In this document: one piece after another, positions 35,548 through 44,128 of the stretch
Position numbering within the stretch: the first letter of the stretch is position 1
Layout: every line of letters begins with the position of its first letter
Source: an uncultured Clostridia bacterium
GTDB taxonomy: Bacteria > Bacillota > Clostridia > Christensenellales > Aristaeellaceae
Direction of reading: 5' to 3'
Assembly (NCBI GenBank): GCA_934631025.1
Contig: CAKTXR010000012.1
Coordinates: forward strand, 9,817 to 73,816
DNA: 64,000 bases
The notes under the pieces: model-generated
What the model was told of the DNA's origin: nothing
Seen by the model: the letters and a program-made list of their open reading frames with translations, nothing else
The model's database searches: none
Position numbers and translations under genes: made by a program

Positions 35548-36557
35548 CGCGCGTCGCCCCCTCTCGTCTCCTCGGGATAGATCACGCCCCAGTCGTGCCG
35601 CAGACGCGTCATGAGCCGGCTCATCATCAGCGATTCGGACAGCGGCATCAGCGGCGATTCCGTTTTTCCGCTCAGCAGGCATTCGGCGACGTGCTCAAAC
35701 TCGTGCCAGTGGCCGCGCTTCTCCGCCGGAAAGCGATAGTCGCGCGTCTCGCCGCTATTCAGGCGCAGCGTCAGCGCCGTGGGGCTTAAAAAGCCGTCCA
35801 GCTCAATGCTGCCCTTCGAGCCGTAAATGAACTCGGTCGCGCGGCCGGTCAGGTCAAAGCCGCAGGTGAAATGCGCCGTCGCGCCGCTCTCGTATTGCAT
35901 CTGAACCGACGCGCGCATATCCGCGCCGGTCGGGGCTGGCATAAACAGGCTCTGGACGGTCTTGACGCGCGTGTCCAGCGCCATGACTGTCGCGCCAAGA
36001 CAATATATGCCCAGATCAAGCAGTGAGCCGCCGCCCAGCTTCATCGAAAACAGGCGATGATCCTTCTTGCTGTCGTCGTAGTCCACGCCGCACAGGAAGG
36101 CCGATTCGACGTGCCGCACCTCGCCGATCACGCCCGCATCCAGCAGCTCGCGCACCCGCGCGACGGCCGGAAAGAAGCGTGTCCACAGCCCTTCCATCAG
36201 GAAGACGCGCTTTTCGCGCGCAAAATCGATCATGCGGCGGCATTCATCCTCATAAAGCGGCATGGGCTTTTCGCACAGCACCGCCTTGCCGTGCGCCATC
36301 ATCAGCATCGCGTCGTCATAATGCCGGTTGTTGGGCGTGGCGATATAGACCAGATCGATCTGATCGCTTGCCGCCATCTCCTCATAGCTGCCATAGGCTG
36401 TCTCAATGCCGTACTTTGCCGCGGCCGCGCGGGCGCGCTCAAGGCTGCGCGAAGCGATCGCCGCCACGCGGATGGACGGCGCTTTCGCAATATCGCCCAT
36501 AATCCAGTCCACAATCATGCCTGTTCCGAGAATCCCCATGCGCACGGGCTTTTCCAT
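35544..36557 (-). CDS. Gfo/Idh/MocA-family oxidoreductase
   Basis: 337-aa dehydrogenase. Rossmann loop GILGTGMIVDWIMGD near residue 9, CEKPMPLYEDECRRM with the catalytic EKP Lys, and a C-terminal domain with GGGSLLDLGIYCLGA. It resembles trans-dihydrobenzenediol/sugar dehydrogenase-type members. First gene of a three-gene operon with an isomerase and the NPCBM protein; pairing of Gfo/Idh/MocA dehydrogenases with TIM-barrel epimerases is usual in inositol and keto-sugar pathways. Confidence 0.9.
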   Translation of the reverse strand: MEKPVRMGILGTGMIVDWIMGDIAKAPSIRVAAIASRSLERARAAAAKYGIETAYGSYEEMAASDQIDLVYIATPNNRHYDDAMLMMAHGKAVLCEKPMPLYEDECRRMIDFAREKRVFLMEGLWTRFFPAVARVRELLDAGVIGEVRHVESAFLCGVDYDDSKKDHRLFSMKLGGGSLLDLGIYCLGATVMALDTRVKTVQSLFMPAPTGADMRASVQMQYESGATAHFTCGFDLTGRATEFIYGSKGSIELDGFLSPTALTLRLNSGETRDYRFPAEKRGHWHEFEHVAECLLSGKTESPLMPLSESLMMSRLMTRLRHDWGVIYPEETRGGDAR

Positions 36558-36587
36558 ACTCTCATCCTCCCAGACGATTCTGGCTAC

Positions 36588-36616
36588 AGTATAACATCAA
36601 CCGCCGTGTTTTTCCA
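36588..36616 (-). promoter_or_regulatory. Weak candidate promoter of the dehydrogenase-isomerase operon
   Basis: On the minus strand TGGAAA (36611-36616), 17 bases, TATACT (36588-36593); the -35 box matches only 4 of 6. Confidence 0.35.
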
Positions 36617-36625
36617 GAGTTTTTT

Positions 36626-36640
36626 ACGCAATGATTGCGT
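36626..36640. promoter_or_regulatory. Palindromic operator candidate ACGCAATGATTGCGT
   Basis: Seven-base inverted repeats around one base; it covers the -35 box of the hydrolase promoter and lies between two divergent units, so a bound regulator could control both. Confidence 0.45.
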
Positions 36641-36663
36641 TTTTCGTTCCGCTGTGGTAAAAT
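36635..36663 (+). promoter_or_regulatory. Promoter of the serine hydrolase gene
   Basis: TTGCGT (36635-36640), 17 bases, TAAAAT (36658-36663). The -35 box is part of both the palindrome and the ATTGCGTTTTTCG motif shared with uxuA. Confidence 0.6.
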
Positions 36664-36694
36664 GCAGTCATCAACGCGATAAGGAGTTTTGCAA

Positions 36695-37699
36695 ATGAAG
36701 CTGACTGAGTGTCTCGACCGCCTGCTGGACGAGGGGCTGGTTTCGAACATCGCCGTGCGCGTCGGGCGCTTTGATACGGTGCTGGCGGACGTGTATCGCT
36801 CCGCCGACAGAAAAATCGACGAAAATACGCGCTTCGACATGGCCTCGGTCACAAAGGTCATGGCCACGACGCCGCTGGCGCTCATGGCGCTCGAACAGGG
36901 CGCGTTTACGCTCGATACGCCCGTCTCGGCGTTTTTCCGTGATGCGCGCGGGCTGACCATACGCCATCTGCTCACCCACACCATCGGCATCGGCCACAAG
37001 CCGCTCAATCTGGCGGGAAACACCTACGACAACATCGCCGACTATATCCTCTCCATCCCCGCCGACATTCCCGCCGGCACGGATGTGCTGTACAGCTGCC
37101 CCGGCTTCATACTGCTGGGCAAAATCCTCGAACAGATTTACGGGCGGCGGCTGGACGTGCTGTTCATGGAGCGCATCGCCGCGCCGCTCAAGCTGACGCG
37201 CAGCCGCTTCCTGCCTGGTGACGACAGCAACACCGTCAATTCAAATGTGTCCGATGCGGAAATCGGCCTTGTCAACGACTACAACTGCCGCTTTCTGGGC
37301 GGCGTGGCCGGCAACGCGGGGCTGTTTTCGTGCATTGCCGACGCGGAAAAGTACGTCCGCACACTCTTGAACGGCGGCGCGCCCCTTTTAAAGCGTGAAA
37401 CGCTGGCTGCGGCTTTCCAGAATTACACACCAGCTATGAGCGAATCGCGTGCGCTGGGATTCGTCTATGTGGATGAAAAGTATGCGCAGACCGGCCGGCT
37501 CTTTCCCGCGGGCAGCATCGGCCACTGTGGCCACACCGGCCAGTCGATCTTCTGCGATCCGAAAAGCGGCCTGTACGTCATCATACTCAGCGACGCGACC
37601 CGCGCCACCGTCGTCAAATACGGCGGCGAGCGCTATGATCTGGTGATGGATATGCGCGTGCGGATTCACAACGTCATTGCAGACTCTGGTCTATTTTGA
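36695..37699 (+). CDS. Class C beta-lactamase-fold serine hydrolase
   Basis: 334-aa protein with the penicillin-binding/beta-lactamase fold. The nucleophile motif is SVTK (Ser51, Lys54); the second motif is YSC at 133-135 in place of the common YSN; the third is GHTGQS. No signal peptide is seen, so it is not a cell-wall enzyme; cytoplasmic members are esterases or amidases of unknown substrate. The ATG at 36695 is chosen because AAGGAG lies 8 bases upstream. Divergent from the sugar operon, with a bidirectional terminator after it. Confidence 0.85.
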   Translation: MKLTECLDRLLDEGLVSNIAVRVGRFDTVLADVYRSADRKIDENTRFDMASVTKVMATTPLALMALEQGAFTLDTPVSAFFRDARGLTIRHLLTHTIGIGHKPLNLAGNTYDNIADYILSIPADIPAGTDVLYSCPGFILLGKILEQIYGRRLDVLFMERIAAPLKLTRSRFLPGDDSNTVNSNVSDAEIGLVNDYNCRFLGGVAGNAGLFSCIADAEKYVRTLLNGGAPLLKRETLAAAFQNYTPAMSESRALGFVYVDEKYAQTGRLFPAGSIGHCGHTGQSIFCDPKSGLYVIILSDATRATVVKYGGERYDLVMDMRVRIHNVIADSGLF

Positions 37700-37721
37700 C
37701 ACGTTTGAAAAATTGTACACA

Positions 37722-37766
37722 AAAAGCGACTAAAGTCTGTTATAAGCAGGCTTCAGTCGCTTTTTC
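37722..37766. terminator. Bidirectional terminator between hydrolase gene and lysA
   Basis: AAAAAGCGACT (37722-37732) pairs with AGTCGCTTTTT (37756-37766), with a further inner stem; T-runs serve both strands. Confidence 0.85.
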
Positions 37767-37796
37767 AATGTCAGGAATAGACCGTCGTCTCTTCTG

Positions 37797-39053
37797 TTAC
37801 GGCTCCAGATGATCGAAATCGAGCGTCGCAAAATAGTCGGCGGGGGTTTCGGCGCGGCGGATCTGGCGGAAGGAGCCGTCCTCTCTGAGCAGCACCTCGG
37901 CGGAGCGCAGGCGGCCGTTGTAGTTATAGCCCATCGAGAAGCCGTGCGCGCCGGTATCGTGGATGGCGAGATAGTCGCCCTCGTCGATTTCGGGCAGCAT
38001 GCGGTCGATGGCGAATTTATCGTTGTTTTCGCACAGAGAGCCGACCACGTCGTATTTGTGATCGCAGGGCGCGTTTTCCTTGCCCAGCACGGTGATATGG
38101 TGGTATGCGCCGTACATCGCGGGGCGCATGAGGTTGGCGGCGCAGGCGTCCACGCCGATATAGTGCTTATAGGTGTCCTTGTGATGGATGGCCCTGGTGA
38201 TCAGCCAGCCGTTCGGGCCGGCCATGAAGCGCCCCAGTTCGGTGGCGATACGCACGTCGCCGATATGTGCCGGCACGACGATCTCCTCGAACACCTCGCG
38301 CACGCGTTCGCCCACGCGGATGATGTCCACCGGCTGCTCCTCCGGCCGATACGGAATACCCACGCCGCCGGAGAGATTGAGCAGGAAGAACTCCGCGCCC
38401 AGCTCCTCGTGCAGCTCGACCGCCGTCTTAAACAGCAGCCGCGCCATCGTGGGATAATAGTCCTCGTCGATCATGTTGCTGGCGAGAAAGGAATGCAGGC
38501 CGAATTTCTTCACGCCGCGATCCATCAGCTTCTTAATGCCCTCGGTCAGCTGCGCGCGGGTGAAGCCGTATTTGGAATCGCCCGGCCGCCCCATGACCGT
38601 GTTGCCGGAGACGAAATCGCCGCCGGGATTGAAGCGGCAGCAGATTTTCTCGGGCAGACCGCCGTGCTGCTCCAGAAATTCGATGTGCGTAATGTCGTCC
38701 AGATTGATGATGGCGTTCAGCTTGCGCGCATATTCATACTCTCCCGCCGGCGTCTCATTGGAGGAGAACATGATCTGATCGCCGGAAAAGCCGACCTTCT
38801 CGGCCATCATCAGCTCGCACAGCGAGGCGCAGTCCACGCCGCAGCCCTCCTGCTTGAGGATGTTCAGTATGACGGGGTTGGGCGTGGCCTTGACGGCGAA
38901 ATACTCCTTATAGCCGGAATTCCAGCCGAAGGCCCTGTTCATTTTGCGCGCATTCTCGCGCAGGCCCTGTTCAGAATAGAGATGAAAGGGCGTCGGTATT
39001 TCGGCGTCGATTTTACGGACGAGATCCAGGGAGGGCGCTTGTTTGACAGCCAC
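37797..39053 (-). CDS. lysA: Diaminopimelate decarboxylase
   Basis: 418-aa PLP enzyme of fold type III that converts meso-diaminopimelate to lysine. PLP Lys lies in EYFAVKATPNP (about 53), GGVGIPY forms the phosphate loop, and SLCENNDKFAIDR and HDTGAHGFSMGYNYN carry the substrate- and PLP-site residues of the partner subunit. The leader from the promoter is only about 30 bases, so no lysine riboswitch is possible there. Single gene with a consensus promoter and terminator. Confidence 0.92.
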   Translation of the reverse strand: MAVKQAPSLDLVRKIDAEIPTPFHLYSEQGLRENARKMNRAFGWNSGYKEYFAVKATPNPVILNILKQEGCGVDCASLCELMMAEKVGFSGDQIMFSSNETPAGEYEYARKLNAIINLDDITHIEFLEQHGGLPEKICCRFNPGGDFVSGNTVMGRPGDSKYGFTRAQLTEGIKKLMDRGVKKFGLHSFLASNMIDEDYYPTMARLLFKTAVELHEELGAEFFLLNLSGGVGIPYRPEEQPVDIIRVGERVREVFEEIVVPAHIGDVRIATELGRFMAGPNGWLITRAIHHKDTYKHYIGVDACAANLMRPAMYGAYHHITVLGKENAPCDHKYDVVGSLCENNDKFAIDRMLPEIDEGDYLAIHDTGAHGFSMGYNYNGRLRSAEVLLREDGSFRQIRRAETPADYFATLDFDHLEP

Positions 39054-39091
39054 GGTAATGCCCCGCTTTCGTGTATTTTTATTCGCGTCCT

Positions 39092-39120
39092 ATTATATAA
39101 CCGCATGGTCGCGCTGTCAA
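39092..39120 (-). promoter_or_regulatory. lysA promoter
   Basis: On the minus strand TTGACA (39115-39120), 17 bases, TATAAT (39092-39097): perfect consensus. Confidence 0.85.
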
Positions 39121-39205
39121 ATCAATCGCTGTTAAATAATGCGCGACTCGAACTGAACGACAAAAACATTCCCCCTCACGCCGCCCTGCCAGCGCCCATT
39201 CAGGC

Positions 39206-39234
39206 TTGACAAAGGCGGCGGCGTATGATATAAG
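39206..39234 (+). promoter_or_regulatory. Promoter of the FAD oxidoreductase pair
   Basis: TTGACA (39206-39211), 17 bases, TATAAG (39229-39234), 35 bases before the first start codon. Confidence 0.75.
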
Positions 39235-39268
39235 TAAATATACAAAAAATAAAAGGCAGGAACAGCTT

Positions 39269-40009
39269 ATGGCTCGAAAGTTCAAAACAGTTGTCCTCGG
39301 CGCGACTGCGCTGGGATGCGGGATTGCCTATGCGGGCGGTGATAGCGTCGTTCTGATCGACGAGGGCGCCGATCTGGCCGTCGATTATACGCGAACGCTT
39401 CGCCCGATGAACGCCGTCAGCGCGGGCGGCGTTGTCGCGCAGGAGCTTATCAGCCGCGGCCTTGTCAAGCACGGCGTTTCAACGCCCGCACTGGACGCGA
39501 TCATGTGCGGACTGCTGAAAAACGTCCGCGCCGGGCTGCTCTTGTGCTGCCGTCCGACGACAGTAGAGCGTGAAAACAGCGCGTTTTCCGTCGGATACTT
39601 CGGCGCGAACGGCTTCGGGCGCGTCGTCTGCGACAGAGTGATCGATACGCGCGCCCATGTTGGTGAAAAGCGCTTCAATCTCATCTGCGCAAGAATAAGC
39701 GGCGACGGCGCGCTGTCCTGCGACGGATTCGAGGTCTTCCCTGGCGGGTTCGATTCGGAAGGCTTCCTTTCAATGAAACTCGCGCCCGACGTAACCGCGC
39801 CGCGGATCGAAGTTCTCTCGCGGTTTGAGCACGGCCTTTCAAGGCTTTCGCCCGGCTGGAAAATTGCCGCGGCGGCGCACGAAACCGATGTGCGCGGCCA
39901 AATCGGCATGACAGAATCCGACGGAATCATCGCCATACAATCCGCCGCCTATGAAAACGCCGACATCGCCTTCGAGGAGGGACGCAGATGCTTTACAGCC
40001 ATATCGTAG
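39269..40009 (+). CDS. Possible FAD-binding partner protein, function unknown
   Basis: 246-aa protein. The N-terminus TVVLGATALGCGIAYAGGDSVVLIDEGADLAV resembles a degenerate dinucleotide-binding beta-alpha-beta unit (GATALGCG in place of GXGXXG) with an acidic residue at the end of strand 2, followed by MNAVSAGGVVAQELISRG, as in FAD-dependent oxidoreductases. The rest is beta-rich and unrecognised. It overlaps the next gene, a clear FAD oxidoreductase, by 22 bases, so the two probably work together. The ATG at 39269 has a weak GCAGGA site. Confidence 0.65.
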   Translation: MARKFKTVVLGATALGCGIAYAGGDSVVLIDEGADLAVDYTRTLRPMNAVSAGGVVAQELISRGLVKHGVSTPALDAIMCGLLKNVRAGLLLCCRPTTVERENSAFSVGYFGANGFGRVVCDRVIDTRAHVGEKRFNLICARISGDGALSCDGFEVFPGGFDSEGFLSMKLAPDVTAPRIEVLSRFEHGLSRLSPGWKIAAAAHETDVRGQIGMTESDGIIAIQSAAYENADIAFEEGRRCFTAIS

Positions 40010-41676
40010 ACGGGAAATGCGAAAAGAGCGCCTGCCGCCCCGAATTTGATATGTCCTGCGCGCTGCTCGTCGCCGGACTCGGAACAGCCGGCGCAATGGC
40101 CGCAATTTCGGGGGCGGAGGCCGAGCTGGACACGATCGGCGTCGACGGACTGGGCGCAATGGGCGGTCTGGGCACGGCTGGTGGCGTCTGGGACTACGCC
40201 TGGGGCAATTCGGGCGGCCGCTTTGAGGCGCTCGATCGGCGGGCGCAGAGGCTCTGCGATTCCGCATTCATGCACACCGGCGTGGAAGAAGCTGAACTGG
40301 GTAGCCGGTTTATTCACGGCGCGGCAAAGGCCTATGTCCTCGAGGACGCGGCGCGAAAGGCGGGATGCCGCCTGCTGCTCAACACCTCGGTCACGGGCGT
40401 ATTTATGGAAGGCGACCGGATCATCGGCGTCGAGTGCTTCACCGACTCCGGTCGAATCTGCATCGCAGCAAAAATCGTGATCGATTCAACCGGCGACCAG
40501 ATCGTCGTCCGCAGCGCGGGCTTTCCCACGCGAACCGAGGCCGACACCGCGCGCATGAACTTCACCCGGACGCGCGCCGAAATCGTCGGCTCTCTTGTCC
40601 GGAACGCGCCGACCAACTGCGGCCAGAGAACGTCGGCGCTTCAGGAAGACTTTTCACTTTCTGAAAGACTGATCGAAATCGGCTCAAAGCCGCCCTTTCT
40701 CCGCGAGCGATACGCCTCCGAAAATCGAACCATCATTGTCGGCGAAATTCCAGGCTATCGCGACGCCGAGCGAATCGTCGGCCTGGAAACACTTGAACTC
40801 ATTCCCTATTTGCGCGGAGAATTTTCAAAAGCGCCGCTATTTTATGCCTTCGCACCGATCGATCATGTCGGCGGCGATCTAAACAGCGTCTCCTTCGGAC
40901 AGAAGTTCTGGTGGCTCGGCTGCAAAATGCGCTCCTTCGGAATTGCCGTACCCGTAACAGCCGGCATGATGATCCCCGCAGGCAGCCGCAATCTCATCGT
41001 CGCGGACAAAGGGATCTCCGTAGACGACGCGCTGACCGGCTGCCTGAGGATGAAAAAGGATATGCAGCGGCTGGGCGAAACAGCCGGAAAGCTTGCATAT
41101 TTCGCCATAAAGAAAAATTGTCCCGTTCCCGAGGTCGATATTTCGGCAGTGAGACGCGCGCTCTGCGAGGATGGGCTCCTCTATGAGCGCGCATCGATCA
41201 TCTGCAAGCTGAACGGCTTTATGGATTGGACGCCGTTTTATGCGCCAAAAACGCTCGATGAGCTGCGCGGTCTGCTCGCATCACCCGATTTCGGCGCAGC
41301 CGTCGTCTTTGCACTCGCGGGACAGCTCACCGCGTTTGACGATGCGTTTGAACCCATGTTAGCTCAGCCCGAAACACGGTGCGGCGCGGCAATCCTGCTG
41401 GGAATCCTGGCCCTGTTCGGAAAAAGCATTTCCGAAGAGACTTACGCGGCGCTCCGTCAAATCGCACAGTCCCCCATCGCCGACCGCAGCGTCGATCCCG
41501 ACAGGCTCCCGCAGGCCGCCGCGATATGGATTCTGGGCGAATTGCGGGACAATGCCTCGCTACGCCTGATAAAGGCGCTTGAAGCGGCCTTTTCGGCGCG
41601 GCACGGCGAGCCGACCGACCGCTTTCTGGCTTCTCTCAGCCGAGCCGCCGCGCGTATGATTGAAGAAGAAATCTGA
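39988..41676 (+). CDS. FAD-dependent oxidoreductase with C-terminal helical repeat region
   Basis: 562-aa flavoprotein of the FAD_oxidored type. The dinucleotide loop is GLGTAGAMAAISGA (about 31-44), then GVDGLGAMGGLGTAGGVWDY for the flavin, and VIDSTGDQIVVRSAGFP as the second FAD contact; IPAGSRNLIVADKGISVD matches the C-terminal FAD motif. Residues 430-560 are helical with a HEAT-like repeat (PQAAAIWILGELRDNASLRL). Substrate unknown. GAGGAGG lies 7 bases before the ATG, inside the previous gene. Confidence 0.82.
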   Translation: MLYSHIVDGKCEKSACRPEFDMSCALLVAGLGTAGAMAAISGAEAELDTIGVDGLGAMGGLGTAGGVWDYAWGNSGGRFEALDRRAQRLCDSAFMHTGVEEAELGSRFIHGAAKAYVLEDAARKAGCRLLLNTSVTGVFMEGDRIIGVECFTDSGRICIAAKIVIDSTGDQIVVRSAGFPTRTEADTARMNFTRTRAEIVGSLVRNAPTNCGQRTSALQEDFSLSERLIEIGSKPPFLRERYASENRTIIVGEIPGYRDAERIVGLETLELIPYLRGEFSKAPLFYAFAPIDHVGGDLNSVSFGQKFWWLGCKMRSFGIAVPVTAGMMIPAGSRNLIVADKGISVDDALTGCLRMKKDMQRLGETAGKLAYFAIKKNCPVPEVDISAVRRALCEDGLLYERASIICKLNGFMDWTPFYAPKTLDELRGLLASPDFGAAVVFALAGQLTAFDDAFEPMLAQPETRCGAAILLGILALFGKSISEETYAALRQIAQSPIADRSVDPDRLPQAAAIWILGELRDNASLRLIKALEAAFSARHGEPTDRFLASLSRAAARMIEEEI

Positions 41677-41696
41677 AATATTCTCATACTGCCCTC

Positions 41697-41725
41697 TTGA
41701 CGAAGCGGATGAGCTGTGCTATGAT
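41697..41725 (+). promoter_or_regulatory. tyrS promoter
   Basis: TTGACG (41697-41702), 17 bases, TATGAT (41720-41725), just upstream of the T-box leader. Confidence 0.65.
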
Positions 41726-41744
41726 AATTTTATCAATATGGCTT

Positions 41745-41992
41745 TGACGGGAACAAGTAGGTGGGCGCATATCCCCATTCAGAGAGCTTCCGGCCGGTGC
41801 GAGGAAGCGGGGCGCGCGGACTGAATACATCCCTGAGCCGGACGCTGAACGCATTTTTTGTCAGTAGGCCGTCCCGGGTGCGCCCGTGAACGCGCGCGTG
41901 AGGCCGGATCGGACATTCTGTCCCGCCCGGTGAACGGAAGTGGTACCGCGTCATATATGTCGCCTTCTCGATTGTGAGAGGGCGACTTTTTT
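41745..41992 (+). promoter_or_regulatory. Tyrosine T-box riboswitch with terminator
   Basis: Leader RNA that senses uncharged tRNA-Tyr. Stem I begins near GGGAACAAGTAGG; the specifier triplet is UAC at 41826-41828, in the context GAAUACAUC; the T-box proper reads GGAAGTGGTACCGCG (about 41936-41950), where UGGU pairs with the ACCA end of tRNA-Tyr. The terminator is an 11-base stem (41959-41969 with 41976-41986) and six T residues to 41992. Confidence 0.95.
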
Positions 41993-42051
41993 GCCGTTTC
42001 TTCTGCTCACGTCTCCACAGCGACATCAATATCTTGAAGGAGTGTTTTTCC

Positions 42052-43290
42052 ATGAGCAACGCAATGGACATTCTCCGCGAGCGCGGATTCATCAAGCAGG
42101 TCACCTTTGAGGACGATCTGTACAAGGCCTTCGACGAAGGCATGGTGACCTTCTACACCGGCTTCGATCCGACCGCCGACTCCCTCCACATTGGCCACTA
42201 CATCCCGATCATGGCCATGGCGCATCTGCAGCGCGCCGGCCATCGCCCCATCGCGCTGATGGGCGGCGGCACCGGCATGATCGGCGACCCCTCCGGCAAG
42301 AGCGACCTGCGCAAGGTGCTCACCGTTGAGGATATCGACAACAACGTCGCCCACATCAAGGCGCAGATGGCGCGCTTCCTCGACTTTGACGAGAGCAAGC
42401 CCAACAGCGCCCTGATCGTCAACAATGCCGACTGGCTGCGCGACCTCAACTACATCAGCTTCCTGCGCGACGTGGGCGCGCTGTTCTCCGTCAACCGTAT
42501 GCTGACCGCCGAGTGCTACAAGCAGCGTCTCGAGCGCGGCCTGACCTTCCTTGAGTTCAACTATATGCTCATGCAGAGCTATGACTTCCTCGAGCTGAAC
42601 CACCGCTACGGCTGCATCCTGCAGACCGGCGGTGACGATCAGTGGAGCAATATGCTCTCCGGCGCGGATCTGATCCGCCGCAAGGACGGCAAGGACGCCT
42701 TCGCCCTCACCTTCCAGCTGCTGCTCACCCACGACGGCCGCAAGATGGGCAAGACTGAGAAGGGCGCGCTTTGGCTCGATCCCAACAAGTGCAGCCCCTA
42801 CGATTTCTACCAGTACTGGCGCAATGTCGACGACGCGGACGTGAAGAAGTGCCTGGGCCTGCTCACCTTCCTGCCCATGGACGAGGTCAACCGTCTGGGC
42901 GCGCTCGAGGGCAGCGCCATCAACGAGGCCAAGCGCGTGCTGGCCTACGAGGTCACCAAGAACGTCCACGGCGAAGAGGAAGCCCTCAAGGCGCAGCAGG
43001 CGGCCGAGGCGCTCTTCGGCGGCGGCGCGACGGCCGGTTCCGTGCCCACGACCACGCTGACTGCGGCCGATCTGGCGGAGGAGAACCGCCTCTTGGCGCT
43101 GGTCGCCCGCTGCGGCCTGTGCAAATCCAACGGCGAGGCCCGCAAGACCATGCAGGCCGGCGGTCTCTACATCGGCGAGGAGAAGATCACCGACGTCGAT
43201 TTCCGCGTCACGCCCGAAATGCTGGACGGCGAAGGCCTGCTCATCCGCAAGGGCAAGAAGGCCTATCACCTGTTCAAGCTCGCCAAGTAA
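42052..43290 (+). CDS. tyrS: Tyrosyl-tRNA synthetase
   Basis: 412-aa class I synthetase of the TyrRS bacterial type. HIGH is at 46-49, the KMSKS-type loop KMGKT at 231-235, and GDDQWSNM and the tyrosine-binding YTGFDPTADS are present. The C-terminal 80 residues are the S4-like tRNA-binding domain (ARCGLCKSNGEARKTMQAGGLYIG). GAAGGAG precedes the ATG. Controlled by the tyrosine T-box just upstream; yigZ follows after 3 bases. Confidence 0.97.
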   Translation: MSNAMDILRERGFIKQVTFEDDLYKAFDEGMVTFYTGFDPTADSLHIGHYIPIMAMAHLQRAGHRPIALMGGGTGMIGDPSGKSDLRKVLTVEDIDNNVAHIKAQMARFLDFDESKPNSALIVNNADWLRDLNYISFLRDVGALFSVNRMLTAECYKQRLERGLTFLEFNYMLMQSYDFLELNHRYGCILQTGGDDQWSNMLSGADLIRRKDGKDAFALTFQLLLTHDGRKMGKTEKGALWLDPNKCSPYDFYQYWRNVDDADVKKCLGLLTFLPMDEVNRLGALEGSAINEAKRVLAYEVTKNVHGEEEALKAQQAAEALFGGGATAGSVPTTTLTAADLAEENRLLALVARCGLCKSNGEARKTMQAGGLYIGEEKITDVDFRVTPEMLDGEGLLIRKGKKAYHLFKLAK

Positions 43291-43293
43291 GCA

Positions 43294-43932
43294 ATGGCTT
43301 CCGCCAGCTATAAAACGCTGATGAAGCGCGGCTGCGACGAGTTTATCGTCAACAAATCGCGCTTCATCGGCTATGGCGCGCCCGCCGAAACGGAGGAGGA
43401 AGCGCTTGCGTTCCTCGCCGAAATCCGCAAAAAGCATGCCGACGCGACGCACAACTGCTACGCCTACATCATCGGCCGCAACATGGGCGTGATGCGCTAC
43501 AGCGACGACGGCGAGCCGGGCGGCACAGCCGGTATGCCCATCATCGAAGTGATGAAAAACCGCGGCGTGGTCAACGCATGCGTGGTCGTGACGCGCTATT
43601 TCGGCGGCGTGCTGCTGGGCGCGGGCGGGCTGGTACGCGCCTACACGCAGGGCGCGGTGACGGCCATCGACGCGTGCGGCGTCGGCGTCATGCACCCCAC
43701 GGCGCGCTATATGATGGACGTGTCCTATCCCATGCTCAGCCGCGTGGAATATTTCCTGAAATCCGCGCCGGTAATCGTCGAGGACAAGGATTTTTCCGAC
43801 GTGATCACGCTGACGCTGCTGGTCAAGTGCGCCGACGAGGACAAGCTGCTCGCCGATCTGACGCAGCTTTCCGAGGGACGGCTCGAGCCGATGCGCTTTG
43901 ACGAAACCTATATGGCCTGGCCCGAGGATTAG
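43294..43932 (+). CDS. YigZ/IMPACT-family protein
   Basis: 212-aa protein. The N-terminal UPF0029 domain (about 1-120) has the signature KHADATHNCYAYIIG and YSDDGEPGGTAGMPIIEVM, and VVVTRYFGGVLLGAGGLVRAY follows; the C-terminal half is the DUF1949 ferredoxin-like domain. IMPACT-type proteins are linked to translation control, but the bacterial role is unknown. It begins 3 bases after tyrS and should share its T-box regulation, which would tie it to tyrosine supply. Confidence 0.93.
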   Translation: MASASYKTLMKRGCDEFIVNKSRFIGYGAPAETEEEALAFLAEIRKKHADATHNCYAYIIGRNMGVMRYSDDGEPGGTAGMPIIEVMKNRGVVNACVVVTRYFGGVLLGAGGLVRAYTQGAVTAIDACGVGVMHPTARYMMDVSYPMLSRVEYFLKSAPVIVEDKDFSDVITLTLLVKCADEDKLLADLTQLSEGRLEPMRFDETYMAWPED

Positions 43933-44128
43933 CACCCCTTGCGCCCGGCCTTTTTCGGGTTCGGCAGCGACATAATTATAACAGTCGAGTGTGTTTCAGA
44001 ACGAAAGGCCGGACAGCGCCGCCCAATCGGAAATGTTCAACTCGCAAGACGGCGGACGCTGCCGATTAAGATGTTTTTCAGGACACGTTCCAGTTAAAAC
44101 CACAGTGCGTCAGAAAGGGGGAAACGCC

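Noticed and set aside
39054..39205. Lysine riboswitch upstream of lysA
   Set aside because: The consensus promoter leaves only about 30 bases of leader, too short for the element.
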